This document shows, piece by piece, positions 19,377-28,911 of a DNA stretch of 64,000 nt. Position numbers and translations under genes: made by a program. The notes under the pieces are model-generated. The model saw only the letters and a program-made list of their open reading frames with translations, was not told where the DNA came from and did not search any database. Positions within the stretch are counted from its first letter, which is position 1, and every line of letters starts with the position of its first letter. This DNA comes from Musicola paradisiaca NCPPB 2511. GTDB lineage: Bacteria; Pseudomonadota; Gammaproteobacteria; Enterobacterales; Enterobacteriaceae. The DNA lies in assembly GCF_000400505.1 (NCBI RefSeq), contig NZ_CM001857.1, positions 737,574-801,573 of the forward strand, given 5' to 3'.

Positions 19377-20231
19377 ATGTCCTTATTCGCCAACACCCAG
19401 GATGAGACTTTTACGTCAGCAACCTGTGGCCACTACCGTTTGCTGACTGCCTGGCCGGACGGCCCGGAGCCTGAACAGGGCTGGCCGGTGATGTACCTGC
19501 TGGACGGTGCGCGCTACTTTGCGACGGCGGTATCGCTGTTGGCGGCGATGCGTGAACCGCGTTGCGGCATGACGCCGGGCGTGATTGTGGCGGTGGATTA
19601 CCCTGGCCAGACCCGGCGCGATCGGGATTACCGCCCGTCGGTGGCGCACCTGATCCTGGAACGTGATCCTTCGGGTGGGCTTCGTGCTCCCGGCGCAGAG
19701 GGGAATGCCGCCGGTTTTCGTCATTTTTTGCTGGAAGAACTCGTGCCTGTCATCCACCAACGCTATCGCATCGACAGCCGACGCCAGGCCTTATTCGGCC
19801 ACTCTTACGGTGGACTATTCACTGTGGATACGCTGTTTGAACAGCCAAGTCGCTTTCAGCATTTTTATGCGTCCAGCCCGTCGGTATGGTGGCACGGCGG
19901 TTATCTGGCCCGGCAAGCCGAGTGGTTTATTGCACATATGGAGGAACAGCCGTTGGCGCGGTCAGTCAGCCTGATGTTATCCGTCGGTGAATATGAGCAA
20001 TCGCTGGAAGCATGGGAGTTACAACGACTTCCTGAGGAACGGCAACATTGGCTGCGTCAGCACCGTGCTCAGCGGCGCATGGTGGACGGCATTAGGGAAT
20101 TGGCGGCACAACTGCACCTGAAGATTCCGCAGCTTACGGTGGCTCAGCGTATCTACGCCGAACAATCGCACATGTCGGCGTCGTTTCCCGCGTTGTTACA
20201 TGCCTTGCGTCATCACTTTCAGCAGCGATAA
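19377..20231 (+). CDS. IroE/BesA-like siderophore esterase
   Basis: The 284-residue protein is a putative esterase of the esterase D / Fes-like alpha/beta hydrolase group. It shows VMYLLDGARYF, the nucleophile elbow ALFGHSYGGLFTVD and a catalytic His candidate in AEQSHMSASFPALL. Relatives next to receptors of enterobactin type hydrolyse the trilactone of ferric siderophores to release iron. No signal peptide is visible, so a cytoplasmic location is likely, unlike IroE. It follows the receptor by 73 bases that include a GC-rich hairpin (CGGCCGGC / GCCGGCCG) without a T-run, so co-transcription is probable. Confidence 0.8.
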   Translation: MSLFANTQDETFTSATCGHYRLLTAWPDGPEPEQGWPVMYLLDGARYFATAVSLLAAMREPRCGMTPGVIVAVDYPGQTRRDRDYRPSVAHLILERDPSGGLRAPGAEGNAAGFRHFLLEELVPVIHQRYRIDSRRQALFGHSYGGLFTVDTLFEQPSRFQHFYASSPSVWWHGGYLARQAEWFIAHMEEQPLARSVSLMLSVGEYEQSLEAWELQRLPEERQHWLRQHRAQRRMVDGIRELAAQLHLKIPQLTVAQRIYAEQSHMSASFPALLHALRHHFQQR

Positions 20232-20494
20232 CACCTGTCTGGTGTCGGGAAACGATGCCGCCGTCATCAGACGATTCACATCGGTTTTTCTTTCATAGAC
20301 CTTACCGTTTATGTGGGTGGCGCAGTGGTCGATGTGGCGGCTAACTGCTATGCTGGCCTAAACGGTATCTTGTTGCTTTTCGTGCCATTGGCGCCTGTTT
20401 CGCAACCGGATCCGGCATGAGTCGAGACGCCCGGATTTATGCTTCTGAACGCAGGAATACCTGTGCCGGCGCCCACTTATAAATGTTGCTTTAA

Positions 20495-20533
20495 TGTAAA
20501 CAAATTAACAGTCGGTTCAAATCCTGATATGCT
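20495..20533 (+). promoter_or_regulatory. acnB promoter with ArcA-like site
   Basis: TTAACA (20505-20510), a 17-bp spacer and TATGCT (20528-20533) give a good promoter. TGTAAACAAATTAACA overlapping the -35 resembles an ArcA site. The predicted transcript leader is about 110 bases, as expected for acnB, whose leader is a target of small RNA and of the apo-protein in E. coli. Nothing was recognised in 20232-20490. Confidence 0.5.
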
Positions 20534-20652
20534 CGTCACGCTGGACCGGGCACTCTGAACCTTACATCCACTGGCTGGGATCAGGCATGGACATCATGAG
20601 CCGGTAATATGAGCGCCGGGCATAATTAGACAATGAGAGCGAGGAGAATGTC

Positions 20653-23226
20653 GTGCTAGAAGAATATCGCAAGCACGTAGCCGAGCGGGCTGCACAAGGG
20701 ATCGTCCCCAAGCCGTTGGATGCTGCACAAATGGCGGCGCTGGTGGAGTTACTGAAAAATCCGCCCGCAGGCGAAGAAGCGTTTTTGGTGGATCTGTTAG
20801 TCAATCGCGTGCCGCCGGGTGTTGATGAGGCCGCTTACGTCAAGGCTGGTTTCCTGGCCGCCGTCGCAAAAGGCGACGCCGTTTCCCCCCTGGTTTCGTC
20901 GGAACGAGCCGTCGAACTGCTCGGCACCATGCAAGGGGGGTACAACATCCATCCCCTGATTGATGCGCTGGACAACCCCGCGCTGGCGCCTATCGCCGCC
21001 AAGGCCCTGTCCCATACCCTGCTGATGTTCGATAACTTCTACGACGTGGAAGAAAAAGCCAAAGCCGGCAATGTTCATGCTCAGCAGGTTATTCAGTCCT
21101 GGGCCGATGCCGGTTGGTTCCTGTCCCGTCCGAAGCTGGCGGAAAAAATTACTGTCACCGTGTTCAAAGTCACCGGCGAAACCAATACCGACGATCTGTC
21201 GCCGGCCCCAGACGCTTGGTCGCGTCCCGATATTCCGCTGCATGCGCTGGCGATGCTGAAAAATGCCCGTGAAGGCATCGAGCCGGATCAACCCGGCGCG
21301 GTCGGCCCGATCAAACAGATTGAAGCGCTGAATCAGAAAGGGTTCCCGCTGGCCTATGTCGGCGATGTCGTCGGCACCGGTTCTTCACGTAAATCCGCCA
21401 CCAACTCGGTGCTGTGGTTTATGGGCGAAGATATCCCGAACGTGCCGAACAAACGCGCAGGCAGCGTGGTGTTGGGCGGCAAAATCGCGCCGATTTTCTT
21501 CAATACCATGGAAGACGCCGGTGCGCTGCCGGTCGAGGTGGACGTCACCAAACTGAACATGGGCGATGTGATTGATGTTTACCCGTATCAAGGTGAAGTG
21601 CGTCATCACGATACCAACGAATTGTTGGCCAGCTTCGAACTGAAAACCGACGTACTGCTGGACGAAGTGCGTGCCGGCGGCCGTATCCCGCTGATTATCG
21701 GCCGCGGCCTGACGTCCAAAGCGCGTGAATCGCTGGGGCTGCCGCCGAGCGAGGTCTTCCGTCAGGCGAAAGATGTGGCGGAAAGCGGCCGCGGTTTCTC
21801 GCTGGCACAGAAGATGGTCGGCCGTGCTTGCGGCGTTGCGGGCATTCGCCCCGGCGCTTACTGCGAACCGAAGATGACGTCGGTCGGCTCCCAGGACACC
21901 ACCGGGCCGATGACTCGCGACGAACTGAAAGACCTGGCTTGTCTGGGTTTTTCCGCCGATTTGGTGATGCAGTCATTCTGCCACACCGCAGCCTATCCGA
22001 AGCCGGTGGATGTTAACACCCACCACACGCTGCCGGATTTCATCATGAACCGTGGCGGTGTGTCGCTGCGCCCGGGCGACGGCGTGATCCACTCGTGGCT
22101 GAACCGCATGCTACTGCCGGATACCGTGGGCACCGGCGGTGATTCCCATACCCGTTTCCCTATCGGGATTTCCTTCCCGGCCGGTTCCGGTCTGGTGGCC
22201 TTCGCCGCCGCCACCGGGGTGATGCCGCTGGACATGCCGGAGTCGGTGTTGGTGCGCTTTAAAGGCCAAATGCAGCCGGGGATCACCCTGCGTGACTTGG
22301 TGCACGCCATTCCGCTGTATGCCATCAGGCAAGGGCTGCTGACTGTGGAGAAGAAGGGTAAAAAGAACATCTTCTCCGGTCGTATTCTGGAAATCGAAGG
22401 GCTGCCGAATCTGAAGGTGGAACAGGCGTTTGAGCTGACCGACGCTTCGGCGGAGCGCTCTGCAGCAGGTTGTACCATCAAGCTGGATAAGGCGCCGATC
22501 ATTGAATATCTGAATTCGAACATCGTGCTGCTGAAGTGGATGATTGCCGAAGGCTACGGCGACCGTCGCACGCTGGAGCGCCGGGTTCAGGGGATGGAAA
22601 AATGGCTGGCGGATCCGCAATTGCTGGAAGCGGATGCGGATGCAGAATACGCCGCCGTGATCGATATCGATCTGAACGAGATTAAAGAACCTATTCTGTG
22701 TGCACCGAACGATCCGGACGATGCGCGGCTGTTGTCGGATGTGCAGGGGGCGAAGATAGACGAAGTGTTTATCGGCTCATGTATGACCAACATCGGCCAC
22801 TTCCGTGCGGCGGGCAAGCTGCTGGATCAGCATAAAGGCCAGTTGCCAACCCGTCTGTGGGTGGCGCCGCCGACCAAGATGGACGCGGCACAGTTGACGG
22901 AAGAAGGCTACTACAGCGTGTTCGGCAAGAGCGGCGCGCGGATAGAAATCCCAGGTTGCTCGTTGTGCATGGGTAATCAGGCGCGGGTCGCGGACGGCGC
23001 GACGGTGGTATCGACGTCGACACGTAATTTCCCGAACCGGCTGGGAACGGGGGCAAACGTGTATCTGGCATCGGCGGAGCTGGCGGCGGTCGCCTCGCTG
23101 CTGGGCAAGCTGCCGACGCCGGAAGAGTACCAGCGCTTTATGGCGCAGGTGGATAAGACGGCGGAAGATACTTACCGCTATCTGAACTTTGACCACCTGG
23201 CAACCGTATACCGAGAAAGCGGATAA
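20653..23226 (+). CDS. acnB: Aconitase B, C-terminus altered by an apparent frameshift
   Basis: AcnB isomerises citrate and isocitrate in the TCA cycle and as apo-protein binds mRNA. The protein starts with GTG (GAGGAG ribosome site) as [14 protein letters not shown] and aligns without gaps to E. coli AcnB. Fe-S cysteines are present in [15 protein letters not shown] and GCSLCMGNQ (about residues 710, 769 and 772). Near the end it reads [13 protein letters not shown] and stops at 23226, but one frame over the DNA encodes [15 protein letters not shown], the normal C-terminus, ending at 23251. Removing one A at 23202-23203 restores it. The change affects only the last dozen or so residues and may be a base-calling error. 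Confidence 0.96.
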   Translation: MLEEYRKHVAERAAQGIVPKPLDAAQMAALVELLKNPPAGEEAFLVDLLVNRVPPGVDEAAYVKAGFLAAVAKGDAVSPLVSSERAVELLGTMQGGYNIHPLIDALDNPALAPIAAKALSHTLLMFDNFYDVEEKAKAGNVHAQQVIQSWADAGWFLSRPKLAEKITVTVFKVTGETNTDDLSPAPDAWSRPDIPLHALAMLKNAREGIEPDQPGAVGPIKQIEALNQKGFPLAYVGDVVGTGSSRKSATNSVLWFMGEDIPNVPNKRAGSVVLGGKIAPIFFNTMEDAGALPVEVDVTKLNMGDVIDVYPYQGEVRHHDTNELLASFELKTDVLLDEVRAGGRIPLIIGRGLTSKARESLGLPPSEVFRQAKDVAESGRGFSLAQKMVGRACGVAGIRPGAYCEPKMTSVGSQDTTGPMTRDELKDLACLGFSADLVMQSFCHTAAYPKPVDVNTHHTLPDFIMNRGGVSLRPGDGVIHSWLNRMLLPDTVGTGGDSHTRFPIGISFPAGSGLVAFAAATGVMPLDMPESVLVRFKGQMQPGITLRDLVHAIPLYAIRQGLLTVEKKGKKNIFSGRILEIEGLPNLKVEQAFELTDASAERSAAGCTIKLDKAPIIEYLNSNIVLLKWMIAEGYGDRRTLERRVQGMEKWLADPQLLEADADAEYAAVIDIDLNEIKEPILCAPNDPDDARLLSDVQGAKIDEVFIGSCMTNIGHFRAAGKLLDQHKGQLPTRLWVAPPTKMDAAQLTEEGYYSVFGKSGARIEIPGCSLCMGNQARVADGATVVSTSTRNFPNRLGTGANVYLASAELAAVASLLGKLPTPEEYQRFMAQVDKTAEDTYRYLNFDHLATVYRESG

Positions 23227-23281
23227 GGTGATCTTCCAGACCGCTGTCTAAGCCGTTATAGTTTGCCGCAATAAACAGGAA

Positions 23282-23307
23282 GGGAGGCCGTTGAGCCTCC
23301 CTTTTTT
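23282..23307 (+). terminator. Terminator after acnB
   Basis: GGGAGGC (23282-23288) and GCCTCCC (23295-23301) form a stem with a six-base loop followed by six T. Confidence 0.9.
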
Positions 23308-23362
23308 ACGGCCGGCAAACAGTGCCGGCATTCAGCGTGGATGCAGCAACAGGAGTCACGCC

Positions 23363-23725
23363 ATGGACTATGAATTTTTGCGCGATGTGACCGGACAGGT
23401 CATAGTACGAATGTCGATGGGACATGAAGCTGTAGGTCACTGGTTGAATGAAGAAGTGAAGGGGCAGGAAGCTGTGCTGGACGAGATCGAGGCCGCGGTG
23501 CGTGATCTCGCGGGCAGCGAACGTCAGTGGGAGCGCCACGGGCATGAATACACGCTATTGCTGGACAGCGAGGAAGTCATGGTGCGCGCCAATCAACTGG
23601 ATTTTTCCATGGATGAAATGGAAGAAGGTATGAGCTACTACGACGAGGAAAGCCTATCGCTGTGCGGTCTGGACGATTTTCTCGATCTGTTGGTCAAGTA
23701 CCGGGAATTTGTGCAGAAACCCTGA
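23363..23725 (+). CDS. yacL: UPF0231 family protein YacL
   Basis: A 120-residue acidic protein of unknown function, conserved downstream of acnB in enterobacteria. It starts [20 protein letters not shown] and contains [27 protein letters not shown] and [15 protein letters not shown], all matching E. coli YacL. AGGAG lies eight bases before the ATG at 23363. It has no membrane segment or signal peptide. The acnB terminator upstream suggests separate transcription. Confidence 0.95.
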   Translation: MDYEFLRDVTGQVIVRMSMGHEAVGHWLNEEVKGQEAVLDEIEAAVRDLAGSERQWERHGHEYTLLLDSEEVMVRANQLDFSMDEMEEGMSYYDEESLSLCGLDDFLDLLVKYREFVQKP

Positions 23726-23815
23726 TTTAACTCGGCGCTCCTGCGTTGTGTGGTCGCGTGATATCAGCGCCTCCCTGCGCTGAGTCTCGCTTTTGTATCC
23801 CGATGGTCGGGTGGT

Positions 23816-24499
23816 TTACAGCGAAGCACCGCCGCAAATCACCAATTGCTGGCCGGTAATGGCCGCGGCGGATGGCGACAGCAGATAAGCCACCAGATCC
23901 GCCACTTCCTGCGGTTGAATAAAGCGTCCGATCGGCGGCATTTTCGGCGGCGAACTTTGACGTCCCGGCTGATTCAGCATTGGCGTTTCCGTCGCGCCGG
24001 GCGCCACGAGATTCACGGTGATGCCGCGCGGCGCCAGTTCGGCCGCCCAGCTGCGCACCATACCGATCATGGCGGATTTCGTCGCGACGTATTGGCTGCG
24101 TCCGGCGGCGCCGCTGGATGTCCGGCTGCCTAATAAAATGATGCGTCCGCCCTGCGGTAATTTATCCACCAGGCGATCCGCCAGCACTTCCGCCACCTGA
24201 ATATGCAGGCGCCACAGTTGTTCGCTGTCGCCGTAACTCAGCTTTCCCAACGGCGCCGCCTTCATGATACCCGCTGCATGGATGACTGCATCGACGGCGG
24301 GCAGGCTATCCAGCAAGGTGGTCAACGCCGGAATATCGGTCACGTCCAGCGCATGGTGCTCGAACGCGGCATGGGTGTGCGGCCCACGCTGGCGGGACAG
24401 CCCGACGACCTGCCAGCCTGCCTGCAACAGGGTATCGGCGATGGCCGCGCCGATACCGGAACTGCTGCCGGTGATCAGCACACGTTTCTGATGGCTCAT
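23816..24499 (-). CDS. Short-chain dehydrogenase/reductase in the ulosonic-acid locus
   Basis: A classical SDR of 227 residues: Rossmann motif TGSSSGIGAAIA near the N-terminus, DVTD, HAAG for the NNAG motif, the catalytic Ser region LLGSRTSSGAAG, and YVATK as the YxxxK pair. It would oxidise or reduce a hydroxyl or aldehyde of a sugar-derived substrate with NAD(P). Its ATG overlaps the stop of the YhcH-type gene (ATGA), showing translational coupling. In the proposed pathway it could oxidise or reduce a C4 or C7 intermediate; which one is unknown. Confidence 0.8.
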   Translation of the reverse strand: MSHQKRVLITGSSSGIGAAIADTLLQAGWQVVGLSRQRGPHTHAAFEHHALDVTDIPALTTLLDSLPAVDAVIHAAGIMKAAPLGKLSYGDSEQLWRLHIQVAEVLADRLVDKLPQGGRIILLGSRTSSGAAGRSQYVATKSAMIGMVRSWAAELAPRGITVNLVAPGATETPMLNQPGRQSSPPKMPPIGRFIQPQEVADLVAYLLSPSAAAITGQQLVICGGASL

Positions 24500-24981
24500 G
24501 ACGCCGGGTTCCTTTCCTGTTCCAGCAGGGCTACCGGCACCTTGAACACCGCTTTCTTGACCGGCGCAGGCACATCGTCGATGGCACACAATGCTTGATG
24601 CGGTTCACCGGGGTAGAAGGTCACGAAATCTCCGGCGGAGAGCCGGATGGCATGGGGGACGTCCGGTTGATCGAGAATGAACAGATCCGGTTTGCGCTCG
24701 GTGGCGGGGCGATCGCCCGCATCCTGCAGGTCATAGCCCATGATTTCTTCGCCGGCCAGAATCAGCTGGATGTCCAGATAACGGCGATGGAATTCGGTGT
24801 GCCGTTCTTTGCGCGGCGCGGTGGATACGGTACCGATGGAGTAAAACCAGTCGGCGCCTTCCGGCTGGTATTTCCCTTCCGGCAGCGCGTTTAGCGTTTC
24901 CAGCGTCATTCCGGAGAGGATGTTCCACAGCGAAGCTGGCAATGTCGCCAGCGACAGATGATTCAGATTGCCTGCGATCAT
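24496..24981 (-). CDS. YhcH/YjgK/YiaL (NanQ-like) sugar anomerase
   Basis: The 161-residue protein is a cupin-like DUF386 member. Family signatures are KYQPEGADWFYSIGTVSTAP, EFHRRYLDIQLILAGEE with metal-binding His and Glu, and GDFVTFYPGEPHQALCAI with further His. NanQ (YhcH) catalyses anomerisation of N-acetylneuraminate, so the family is linked to 2-ulosonic acids. The start at 24981 has AGGAAC upstream; a long in-frame extension to 25203 lacks family similarity. It lies downstream of the sialidase-like gene after a 348-base gap and is translationally coupled to the SDR. Confidence 0.85.
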   Translation of the reverse strand: MIAGNLNHLSLATLPASLWNILSGMTLETLNALPEGKYQPEGADWFYSIGTVSTAPRKERHTEFHRRYLDIQLILAGEEIMGYDLQDAGDRPATERKPDLFILDQPDVPHAIRLSAGDFVTFYPGEPHQALCAIDDVPAPVKKAVFKVPVALLEQERNPAS

Positions 24982-25329
24982 GGTGTGTTCCTGTTGTTGG
25001 AAAGTGGTTCTGTATTGAATGTGTTCTACCTGAGAGCGTTGGGGTGCTGACGATAAGGTAGATTCTCCCATGCTTCCCCTGAGACGCGGGTTTGCACGTT
25101 GATATGCGCTTTTATGTCCCCGGCTGCAGGCGCCATCACGCGATGACTCATTTTTATCCATGTGCCGGTTCGCGGCAGGTGGGGCGGGATGGGTGAACCT
25201 CATCCTTGAGGTTCGTGCCGGCGAGCCAGCAAGTCGACATTGCTGATGACGGACTCACTGGCTAACACCTGTTTGCAATGCACATCATGCAGGTTGATCA
25301 ATCACCACCCTCCTGCTCTGCAAGGCGCG
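24982..25329 (-). other. Spacer between sialidase-like and yhcH-like genes
   Basis: No convincing gene is present. GAACCTCA (25195-25202) and TGAGGTTC (25207-25214) form an eight-pair hairpin with a TCCT loop and no T-tract, perhaps a partial terminator or processing site. A separate promoter for the yhcH-SDR pair may lie here but was not identified. Confidence 0.4.
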
Positions 25330-26511
25330 TTAACCTTTTACCCACGCTTCGCTGACGCAAACGTATTTGATTGCCTGGCGGAAGTAGGTGAAGGCCATGT
25401 GCAGTTTGTCATCCGGCCCCTGCTTGATGCTGGGGTAGGAGAACTCGCGGTTCAGCTTCTCTGTCGAGTTATTGGTCATGCAGTAGCCATCGCCAATTTC
25501 GACGTTACGCTGCCACGGCCAGCTACGGCCGCCGTCTTCAGAAATGGCGACGGTCATCGGCGCACGCGGCGCGCCCCAGAAGGCGCTACGCTCGCTGGTG
25601 ATTTCCGGCATGACTGCATTCTGGCCCTCATCCTCTTCATCTTCGATTTCGTCATACAGCGAAACCCGACGTTCGGTGGCGCCGTCAGCATTCATGTGGT
25701 TGAACACCAGCGCCAGATGGCCATTGCGCAGCGTCGTGACCTGAATCGACGAGTTATTGTTAGGCAGATCGGTCGCGACCGGATCGGACCAGCTTTCCCC
25801 GCCGTCGGTGGAGCGGCTCAGGTAGATGGCGTCGGCCCAACGGCTGCGGTAGAGCGCCAGCAGAGTGCCGTCCTGCAACAGCGTGATGTTCATGTGCACG
25901 CAGCCGGTGCTGTTCGGCACAACGGATTCCCGCCAGGTTTTGCCCTGATCGCTGGAGATTTTCACCGCACTGATATCATCGTTGCCGACCCATTTTTCGC
26001 CCGGGCGAGTACGGCAGTAAAACACCGGCAGTAACCAGTTGCCGTTGGGCAACACGGTGATCGGCTGGCGGATAAAGGTTCCAGGCTGTTCCAGCAGCAC
26101 GCCGATGTCGCCCCAGGTGTGGCCCAGATCGGTGGACTGGCGATAGCGCACGATGGCGGTATCCTGGTTCCCTGATTTCTGGGCGGTATACAGCAGCCAC
26201 AGCACGCCGTCCGGCGCGAGGAACAGCACCGGGTTTTGCTCGGAACGGGTCGGATCCTCGGAGAGTTTTTCCGCCGGCGTCCATTGCTGGCTGCCTTGCG
26301 GCAGCCGTGACATATAGATGGAAATATCCGCCACCCCTTCCTGGGTGCCGCCGAACCAAACGCACAGCAAGTCGCCGTTCGGCAGATGGAGCAGGTTGGC
26401 GGCATGGTTCTGCGGGCATTCCGAAGGAATATAGGCCTCGATCCGCTGATTGTCGCCTTCTGCCTGGTGCACAATACCGCTGCGTTCAACGGTAACGGTT
26501 TCAGTTGTCAT
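25330..26511 (-). CDS. BNR-repeat sialidase-like protein, cytoplasmic
   Basis: The 393-residue protein is a six-bladed propeller of the sialidase superfamily. Four Asp boxes (SxDxGxTW) are visible: STDLGHTWGD, SSDQGKTWRE, STDGGESWSD and SEDGGRSWPW. Candidate substrate-binding arginines lie in ALYRSRWADAIYLS and LNREFSYPS. No signal peptide is present, so it works on an imported substrate. GH33-type enzymes cleave glycosides of 2-ulosonic acids, including Neu5Ac, KDN and Kdo, which fits the aldolase and anomerase neighbours. It follows the symporter by six bases. Activity on sialic acid is not implied: nanK, nanE and other sialate genes are absent here. Confidence 0.75.
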   Translation of the reverse strand: MTTETVTVERSGIVHQAEGDNQRIEAYIPSECPQNHAANLLHLPNGDLLCVWFGGTQEGVADISIYMSRLPQGSQQWTPAEKLSEDPTRSEQNPVLFLAPDGVLWLLYTAQKSGNQDTAIVRYRQSTDLGHTWGDIGVLLEQPGTFIRQPITVLPNGNWLLPVFYCRTRPGEKWVGNDDISAVKISSDQGKTWRESVVPNSTGCVHMNITLLQDGTLLALYRSRWADAIYLSRSTDGGESWSDPVATDLPNNNSSIQVTTLRNGHLALVFNHMNADGATERRVSLYDEIEDEEDEGQNAVMPEITSERSAFWGAPRAPMTVAISEDGGRSWPWQRNVEIGDGYCMTNNSTEKLNREFSYPSIKQGPDDKLHMAFTYFRQAIKYVCVSEAWVKG

Positions 26512-26517
26512 CTCTGT

Positions 26518-27933
26518 TTATACTCCTGAGTTTTCAACGGGCTGCTTGGCCTGTTCTTTCGCTTTTTTGTTGGGGATCAGACGATCCAGCACCATCACGA
26601 TTGCCGGGGTCAGCAAGGCAACGTACATGTTGTCGATGCCGAACGGGTTGCCCATCACATACCAGACGGAGGTTGCGACGCAGGACAGAATCAGACCGGC
26701 GTTAACCCCGCGGGAGCTGCTGAAGAACGGCAGATAGAAGGCGACCATCGCCACGACGGAAATCGACAGACGGATGGCGCGGGTGAAGAAGGAGAGCTTC
26801 AACACTTCCGGCACCAGCAGTACGAATACCAGCGGCAGGAAACCGATGATCAGCGAGAACACGCGGGTCATCTTGAACTCTTTTTCCTGCGTCGGTTTGA
26901 AATAAGGGACATAGAAGTCTTTCACGATCAGCGAGGCGATCGCCAATGCCACGGTACTGACGCTGATGAAAATAGACGCTACCAGCGAGGTGGTCACTAC
27001 GCCGGCCAGCCACGGGTTCATATCCTGCAGGAAGATGGGCAACGCATACAGGCTCTTGATTTCCGGGTGGACGAATTTGGCGGCCACACCGATGATCGCA
27101 ATCGCCAGCGCGATCGGCATACAGAACAAGAAGGCGATCCAGGTGGCGCGTTTAGCGGATTTTTCATCCTTGGTAGACGCAATGGCCTGGATGACGAACT
27201 GGGTACAGAAGATGGAGCCGATGGTGCCGATCAGCCATGCGCCGATGGTGCTGGCGCCGATGTTGCCATCCCAGGTCCAGTAGAATTCCGGCATCTTCTC
27301 GACCATCGGCGTGATGCCGCCGGTCATTTTCAGCGCAACATACAGAATGATCATCACGCCGACATATTTCAGGCCGCTGTGGATCAGCGTGACGTAGGCG
27401 ACGCCTTTGATGCCGCCAAAGTAGAAATAGAAGGTACTGACGATGGCGGTGATCAGCGCCGCCACCGGCAGGTTCACTTTCAGTACGGTGGAGATCGCCG
27501 CCGCGCCGCTGACGTAGTTACCCACGTTTACCAGCAGCAGTGCGTAGATCATGATGATCGAGATAATGTTTTTGGTGGTGTTGCCGTAACGTTCGGCGAT
27601 CGCGCCGGAGATGGTGATCTTCCCGGTGTTGTAGATCTTTTTCACCAGCACGATGCCGAACAGCAGGAAGCCGATGGCGGCGCCGATGACCGACCAGGAT
27701 GCCGCGATACCGCTTTCAAACGCTGCCTGCGAGGTGCCGACGGTGGATTTGGCGCCGATGAATTCGGTCATCAGCAGGATACCGACGATAAACGCCGGCA
27801 GCGAACGGGAGCCTTCCATAAATTCCGAGTTGGAGCGGCTGCGTAGCCGCAGCGTCAGCAAGGAGGTAAAGGCAATATAGAGCACAATTATCCCAACGAT
27901 GATAAGTGTGTCTGTCAGATCAAAATGGTTCAT
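26518..27933 (-). CDS. Sodium/solute symporter (SSS family)
   Basis: The 471-residue protein has about thirteen hydrophobic segments and the SSS signature region GGIKGVAYVTLIHSGLKYVGVMI, with FYFYFGGIKG near the sodium-binding helix. SSS members carry sugars, sialic acid, proline or pantothenate with sodium; some are sialic acid transporters. Its place between an aldolase and a sialidase-like gene makes an acidic sugar the likely cargo. A ribosome site AGGAT precedes the ATG at 27933. C-terminal tail is basic and cytoplasmic (PNKKAKEQAKQ). Confidence 0.85.
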   Translation of the reverse strand: MNHFDLTDTLIIVGIIVLYIAFTSLLTLRLRSRSNSEFMEGSRSLPAFIVGILLMTEFIGAKSTVGTSQAAFESGIAASWSVIGAAIGFLLFGIVLVKKIYNTGKITISGAIAERYGNTTKNIISIIMIYALLLVNVGNYVSGAAAISTVLKVNLPVAALITAIVSTFYFYFGGIKGVAYVTLIHSGLKYVGVMIILYVALKMTGGITPMVEKMPEFYWTWDGNIGASTIGAWLIGTIGSIFCTQFVIQAIASTKDEKSAKRATWIAFLFCMPIALAIAIIGVAAKFVHPEIKSLYALPIFLQDMNPWLAGVVTTSLVASIFISVSTVALAIASLIVKDFYVPYFKPTQEKEFKMTRVFSLIIGFLPLVFVLLVPEVLKLSFFTRAIRLSISVVAMVAFYLPFFSSSRGVNAGLILSCVATSVWYVMGNPFGIDNMYVALLTPAIVMVLDRLIPNKKAKEQAKQPVENSGV

Positions 27934-27989
27934 GGGTTTCGATCCTGTAGGGTAAAGGTAATGGTGTTTTATGTGACGAGCGCGTGTCG

Positions 27990-28874
27990 TCAGTCAGTAA
28001 AGGGTTGCGTTAGCGAACGAATGGCCTCTTCGTCCTGCGCTGAGAACTGAATCGGGTAGCGGCTGACGCCGACATCCTGCCCCATCAGTACCAGTGCCTT
28101 TTTCACGACCGCAGGAGAAAACGCGATCGCGTACAGCGTTTTGCGCAGCTCGCTGACCTGCTCCTGCGCCTGGCGCGAGCCTTCGACGTCGCCGGCATGG
28201 AAACGGTGCCAGATCTGGCTGATGGCTTGCGGCGCCACGTTGGCCAGGCCGGAGATACAGGCGGAGCAGCCATCGACGAAGCCTTGATGGATCAGCGAGT
28301 CGGGGCCGTTCAACACGTCAAAATTCGGGATACCTTTGGCCGCCTGCAGGAAACCGCTCAGGCTTTCATAACTGCCTGCGCTGTCCTTGATGCCGATGAT
28401 GTTGGGGTGATCCGCCAGGATGCGCACCGTTTCCGGTTGCAGGGTATTACCGGTACGCGCCGGAATGTTGTACATGAACACCGGCACCGGCAGCGCATCC
28501 GCCACTTCACGGTAATGGGCGATCAGCTCGCTCTGTTTCAGCGGCACGAAGTAGGGGGTGATCACGGAAACCGCATCGACGCCGAGTGCGGCAATGCGTT
28601 TGCCCAGCTTGATGGTTTCACGGGTGGAGATTTCGCCGACGTGCGCGACGACCGGTACGCGGCCGGCCGCTTCATCCACGCAGGTTTCCGTGACGGCGAC
28701 TTTTTCGTCGGCATTGAGCACGAAAAACTCACCGTTGGTGCCGTTGCAGAAAATACCATTGCCGTAGCGCATCTGGCGTTGTACCTGCTGGCGCATGGCG
28801 GCGGGATGGAATTCCCCCTGATGGTCAAAGGGCGTGACGATAGCCGTCAGAACGCCTTTAATTGGCTTACTCAT
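27990..28874 (-). CDS. DapA/NanA-superfamily pyruvate aldolase
   Basis: The 294-residue TIM-barrel enzyme belongs to the class I pyruvate-dependent lyase family that includes NanA, KDG aldolase and DapA. The Schiff-base Lys163 (IIGIKDSAG), Tyr135 (VFMYNIPARTGN) and the carboxylate-binding motif NGTNGEF (residues 44-50) are present. The T-N-G-E variant is typical of 2-keto-3-deoxy acid lyases rather than a strict DapA. A core dapA would not sit in a sugar operon. With a DUF1537 kinase and PdxA2 nearby, cleavage of a C7 2-keto-3-deoxy acid to pyruvate plus a C4 aldehyde is proposed. GAGGAA precedes the ATG. Confidence 0.85.
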   Translation of the reverse strand: MSKPIKGVLTAIVTPFDHQGEFHPAAMRQQVQRQMRYGNGIFCNGTNGEFFVLNADEKVAVTETCVDEAAGRVPVVAHVGEISTRETIKLGKRIAALGVDAVSVITPYFVPLKQSELIAHYREVADALPVPVFMYNIPARTGNTLQPETVRILADHPNIIGIKDSAGSYESLSGFLQAAKGIPNFDVLNGPDSLIHQGFVDGCSACISGLANVAPQAISQIWHRFHAGDVEGSRQAQEQVSELRKTLYAIAFSPAVVKKALVLMGQDVGVSRYPIQFSAQDEEAIRSLTQPFTD

Positions 28875-28911
28875 TGTTATTCCTCGTTATTCATCAACCA
28901 GAGTGATGTGT

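Noticed and set aside
20586..20630. Six-codon minigenes in the acnB leader
   Set aside because: They have no conserved sequence or good ribosome sites and could occur by chance.
27990..28874. Assignment as biosynthetic dapA
   Set aside because: It lies in a sugar-uptake operon beside a symporter and a sialidase-like gene, and its T-N-G-E motif fits sugar-acid lyases.
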